From an uncultured Oscillospiraceae bacterium (GTDB lineage Bacteria > Bacillota_A > Clostridia > Oscillospirales > Acutalibacteraceae), in the NCBI GenBank assembly GCA_900554165.1, contig USGR01000035.1:1-7825 (forward strand): a DNA stretch of 7,825 nt, given 5' to 3'. The notes below the pieces were generated by a model. That model had not been told where the DNA came from. It ran no database searches and worked only from the letters and a program-made list of their open reading frames with translations. The first letter of the stretch is position 1. Every line of letters starts with the position of its first letter. Of the stretch, positions 5,232 through 7,825 are shown piece after piece. Position numbers and translations under genes: made by a program.

Positions 5232-7006
5232 GTAAGCAGACTGTTCGCAAAGAAAAACAGCAGGAGCGTTACAGCACATTTCAGGTGCTCTCCCGCTTAG
5301 CGAAATACACCTTTCGCCCAGCGCTGTTTGTACCGCTTATAATAGCGGTGGTAATAAGCGGCACGGTAGATATTACCATGCCGACGGTAATGGGCAAAGC
5401 GATAGACGCGATAGTAGGCCCGGGCAACGTAAATTTTGCATATGTGCTAAAAGCCGCTGTTACAATGTTAATATTCTATATAGTAGGCGCGGGCATGAAC
5501 TATGTGTTTAATATGCTGTCTAATAAGGCGGCAAACCGCGCGGTAAGAGATATACGCCGCGATGCATACGATAAGTTGTCGATACTGCCGCTTAAGTATT
5601 ATGATACAAAGGCGCACGGCGATATCCAAAGCCGATTTATAAACGACGCCGACATGGTGGGCGACGGCCTTGTGCAGGGCGTGGCTCAGCTGCTTTCGGG
5701 AATAATAAACATAGTCGGTTCGCTTATTTTTATGCTGATATTAAGCCCTGTGGTGACGCTCGCAGTGCTTGTGGTAACGTCAATAACATTTTTAACGGCT
5801 TCGGCCATAACTAAAATGTCGAATAAATATTTTCGCGCACAGCAAGCGCTGGTGGGCCGGCTAAACGGGCTTTCAGAGGAGCTTATACAGGGGGCGAAAA
5901 CCGTCAAGCTGTTTAACTATGAAAAAAGGTCGCAGCAGCGGTTTGACGAGATAAACAGCGAGCTGAACATAACCGGGCGTCGTGCACAGTTTGCCGGTGC
6001 GCTGACGAACCCGACAACGCGGTTTGTCAATCATTTGGCCTATATTTCGGTAGGCGTGGTAGGCGGCGCCATAGCCGGCATAAGCGCCGGCGGCATATCG
6101 AGCTTTATAGTATACAGCAACCTGTTTGCAAAACCTTTTAACGACCTTACATCGATAGCGACGCAGATAATGACGGCTATTGCATCGGCACGACGCATAT
6201 TTGAAGTAATGGACGAAACGGGTACGGAGGAAGATGATCAGGACTCTGTTGAGATTGAAAATTCAGAGGGCAAGGTAGACTTTGAAGATGTAAACTTCTC
6301 TTACGAGCCTTCACATCCGTTAATACGCGATTTCAGCCTAAGCGTAGCGCCGGGCAGCACAGTAGCTATAGTAGGTCCGACAGGAGCCGGAAAAACCACT
6401 ATAGTCAATCTTTTAATGCGGTTTTATGAGATTGACAGCGGAGCGATAAAATTAGACAATATAGATATAAGGAATATAAAGAGGGAATCTCTGCGCCGCA
6501 GCTTTGGCATGGTGCTTCAGGACAGCTGGCTGTTTGAGGGCACCGTGAGAGAGAATATAGCCTACGGAAAAGAAAACGCAAGCGATGAGGAGATAGAGGC
6601 GGCGTCCAAATTTGCGCATGCTCACAGCTTTATAAGCAAGCTGGAAAATGGCTATGACACATATATTGGCGAAGGTACTACGCTGTCACACGGACAGATG
6701 CAGCTGATAACGATAGCGCGTACCGTGCTTGCAAATCCGCCGGTAATCATACTTGATGAAGCGACCAGTGCTATAGATACGGTAACCGAGCGAAGAATTC
6801 AGCGCGCCTTTGAAAAGATGATGCAAAATCGTACCAGCTTTGTAATAGCGCATCGCCTCTCAACAATCCAAAGGGCAGATATAATACTTGTAATGGATGC
6901 CGGCAGGGTAGTAGAGCAGGGTAAGCATGAAGAGCTGCTTGAGAAAAAGGGATTATATTACAAGCTCTATAATTCGCAGTACGCATCAGAGGACGAGCAG
7001 GAATAA
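5228..7006 (+). CDS. ABC exporter half-transporter, catalytic-site subunit
   Basis: A 592-residue ABC exporter half and the partner of the upstream gene. A basic N-terminal segment (1-30) leads into six membrane helices (about 32-320), then the ATPase domain. Motifs: Walker A GPTGAGKTT (383-391), Q-loop Gln431, signature LSHGQ (486-490), Walker B VIILDE (506-511) with catalytic Glu511, D-loop SAID (514-517), switch His542. The Walker B Glu and switch His are intact, but the second signature residue pair is changed (LSGGQ to LSHGQ). In a head-to-tail heterodimer this altered signature faces the degenerate Walker A/B of the first subunit, while the intact motifs here pair with the first subunit's YSGGQ. 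The result is one active and one regulatory ATP site, as in TM287/288 and BmrCD. It starts with TTG in a TTGA overlap with the upstream stop. A strong terminator follows 14 bases after the stop. Confidence 0.94.
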   Translation: MSKQTVRKEKQQERYSTFQVLSRLAKYTFRPALFVPLIIAVVISGTVDITMPTVMGKAIDAIVGPGNVNFAYVLKAAVTMLIFYIVGAGMNYVFNMLSNKAANRAVRDIRRDAYDKLSILPLKYYDTKAHGDIQSRFINDADMVGDGLVQGVAQLLSGIINIVGSLIFMLILSPVVTLAVLVVTSITFLTASAITKMSNKYFRAQQALVGRLNGLSEELIQGAKTVKLFNYEKRSQQRFDEINSELNITGRRAQFAGALTNPTTRFVNHLAYISVGVVGGAIAGISAGGISSFIVYSNLFAKPFNDLTSIATQIMTAIASARRIFEVMDETGTEEDDQDSVEIENSEGKVDFEDVNFSYEPSHPLIRDFSLSVAPGSTVAIVGPTGAGKTTIVNLLMRFYEIDSGAIKLDNIDIRNIKRESLRRSFGMVLQDSWLFEGTVRENIAYGKENASDEEIEAASKFAHAHSFISKLENGYDTYIGEGTTLSHGQMQLITIARTVLANPPVIILDEATSAIDTVTERRIQRAFEKMMQNRTSFVIAHRLSTIQRADIILVMDAGRVVEQGKHEELLEKKGLYYKLYNSQYASEDEQE

Positions 7007-7020
7007 TTAAAATATTTTCG

Positions 7021-7065
7021 TAAAACGGCCGCTTTTATAATATAAGCAGCCGTTTTATTATAATT
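7021..7065 (+). terminator. Terminator of the ABC exporter operon
   Basis: TAAAACGGC (7021-7029) pairs with GCCGTTTTA (7049-7057). After one C/A mismatch the stem continues with GCTT (7031-7034) and AAGC (7044-7047) around a 9-base AT loop. It is followed by an AT-rich, T-rich tail. It sits 14 bases after the stop codon of the second exporter gene. Because of the A-run at its left base it could also work on minus-strand transcripts. Confidence 0.8.
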
Positions 7066-7329
7066 TTTAGCCGGACTGTGCCGCGAATATCAGCGACATC
7101 ATAAAGCAGGGGCCAATTTTAACCCATTATCATAAAATTCTATTATCGCAAAATATAAGCGGAGCATAAATTTGCTCCGCTTATGATATTAATATTATTA
7201 ATTAAGTTTAATAGCTTTTGCAAGTCATTTTAAAGCATAAAGTCTTATTCGTTTATAAAAAAATAATTTTTAAAATAATAATATATAAAAGTGCAACAAT
7301 CAAATAACAAGATATAAGTTGAGTAAAAT
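7066..7329. other. Convergent intergenic region
   Basis: This region lies between the exporter operon and the minus-strand small gene. It contains the minus-strand terminator at 7148-7184 and, from about 7200 on, very AT-rich DNA without recognisable features. A short stretch near 7070-7118 is more GC-rich and coding-like in composition than its surroundings but has no ORF with a usable start, so it may be a decayed remnant or nothing. Confidence 0.5.
7148..7184 (-). terminator. Probable terminator of the minus-strand small gene
   Basis: ATAAGCGGAGCA (7155-7166) pairs perfectly over 12 bases with TGCTCCGCTTAT (7173-7184) around a 6-base loop. On the minus strand the stem is followed by ATTTTGCG, a short T-tract. 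It is about 145 bases beyond the stop of the small gene, which would give that transcript an unusually long 3' untranslated region. On the plus strand the tail is AT-rich but not a T-run. Confidence 0.6.
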
Positions 7330-7719
7330 TTACATACCCATAACAATCATTGCGGCATCGTTAGCAATTTTTTTCGGCAGGTCGAGCTGCGACATGGTGC
7401 CTATAAGTGCTGTAATGATAGGAATAAAACATAAGAACCAACCTATACAGAAGCCGATTATTTTCCCTGTCCATTCGGCGTCGGAAAAATTAATAGACAA
7501 TACGCCGTTCATAAGCATACAGGTCGCCTTTATTCCTTCACCCATTCCAAGAATTGTATTTATGCCGCCTGTGCCTTTGTCAAAGGTTATAATTGAGCAT
7601 CCGTTCATATATGCAACATTTACCATATATCCCTTTGACTGATAAAGCCCTGCTAATCTATTGGAAAATACAGTAATATCAAAGTCAGGTTTTACATTAA
7701 GCATAACATTATTTGTCAT
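7330..7719 (-). CDS. Small membrane protein of unknown function (129 aa)
   Basis: I do not recognise a characterised family. The first 80 or so residues look like a small mixed alpha/beta domain: an amphipathic helix around 17-30 (VFSNRLAGLYQSKGY), short strands (residues 32-47 and 64-79) and a glycine-rich segment KGTGGINTILGMGEG at 48-62. After EWTGK (82-86) comes one strongly hydrophobic helix (about 87-108, rich in Phe, Trp, Cys, Ile and Gly), then a short C-terminal tail starting QLDLPKK. No signal peptide is visible; it is probably a C-terminally anchored membrane protein, orientation unknown. The ATG at 7717-7719 is chosen because GGAGG (7725-7729) lies 5 bases upstream; the longer reading from 7731 would place that site inside the gene. 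The regularity of the motifs suggests a conserved family in Clostridia, but that is an impression. No clear promoter is seen upstream before the window ends. Confidence 0.8.
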   Translation of the reverse strand: MTNNVMLNVKPDFDITVFSNRLAGLYQSKGYMVNVAYMNGCSIITFDKGTGGINTILGMGEGIKATCMLMNGVLSINFSDAEWTGKIIGFCIGWFLCFIPIITALIGTMSQLDLPKKIANDAAMIVMGM

Positions 7720-7724
7720 AATAT

Positions 7725-7729
7725 CCTCC
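7725..7729 (-). promoter_or_regulatory. Ribosome binding site that sets the small-gene start
   Basis: On the minus strand GGAGG is followed by five bases and then ATG (7717-7719). The upstream in-frame ATG at 7729-7731 overlaps this motif and has no site of its own, so the protein is 129 rather than 133 residues. Confidence 0.8.
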
Positions 7730-7825
7730 ATAAAAATATAAACTTATTAATTATCCGACATATGGCAATTGTTAAATATGCGCAATTTACTTTAAAATTT
7801 AAAACTATATTTCATTATAATATTG

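Noticed and set aside
7319..7642. 107-codon plus-strand frame opposite the small membrane-protein gene
   Set aside because: No ribosome site, and it opposes a gene with a strong GGAGG site and consistent domain layout.
1..7825. Mobile elements, CRISPR arrays, tRNA or rRNA genes, riboswitches
   Set aside because: I looked for transposase or integrase motifs, spaced direct repeats, tRNA-like folds and known aptamer cores, and found none that could be supported.

Overview
The window looks like ordinary chromosome from an anaerobic, low-to-moderate GC Firmicute (class Clostridia, gut-type lineage). The reasons are AT-rich intergenic DNA, strong GGAGG-type ribosome binding sites, TTG starts, the type of galactokinase-like protein, an MscL with a C-terminal zinc ribbon, and an uncommon preference for ATA isoleucine codons. 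This assignment is inference from sequence style; no rRNA or other marker gene is present. I see no mobile element, CRISPR array, tRNA or phage gene.

Layout, left to right. (1) Positions 1-137 hold only a doubtful ORF that runs off the left edge on the minus strand. (2) A galactokinase-family GHMP kinase lies on the minus strand (217-1500), with a good sigma-A promoter at 1530-1558 and a strong hairpin terminator at 156-190. It stands alone, with no other galactose gene in view. (3) An AT-rich divergent intergenic region (about 1501-1847) carries a perfect 12-bp inverted repeat and one ORF without a believable start. (4) A plus-strand pair follows: trhA (hemolysin III/PAQR-family membrane homeostasis protein, 1848-2519) and, 35 bases later, mscL (2555-3271). 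They probably form one membrane-homeostasis operon ending in a hairpin near 3280-3302. (5) A second plus-strand operon (3492-7006) encodes two ABC exporter half-transporters whose genes overlap by 4 bases. The first has a degenerate ATP site (Asp for the Walker B Glu, Gln for the switch His). The second has a canonical Walker B and switch His but a changed signature motif (LSHGQ). Together they make the standard asymmetric heterodimeric multidrug-type exporter (TM287/288, BmrCD, LmrCD class). (6) A convergent intergenic region has one terminator for each side (7021-7065 for plus, 7148-7184 for minus). (7) A minus-strand gene (7330-7719) encodes a 129-aa protein of unknown function with one membrane helix near its C-terminus.

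Taken together, five of the six confident genes have no sugar role; four of those are clear membrane proteins for envelope homeostasis or export, and the fifth is a probable membrane protein. The most unusual points are the zinc-ribbon plus acidic tail on MscL in place of the usual C-terminal helix, the trhA-mscL pairing, and the Glu-to-Asn change in the sugar-binding motif of the galactokinase-like protein. I did not find clear evidence for a wholly new system. The start codons of four genes were moved or confirmed from ribosome binding sites.
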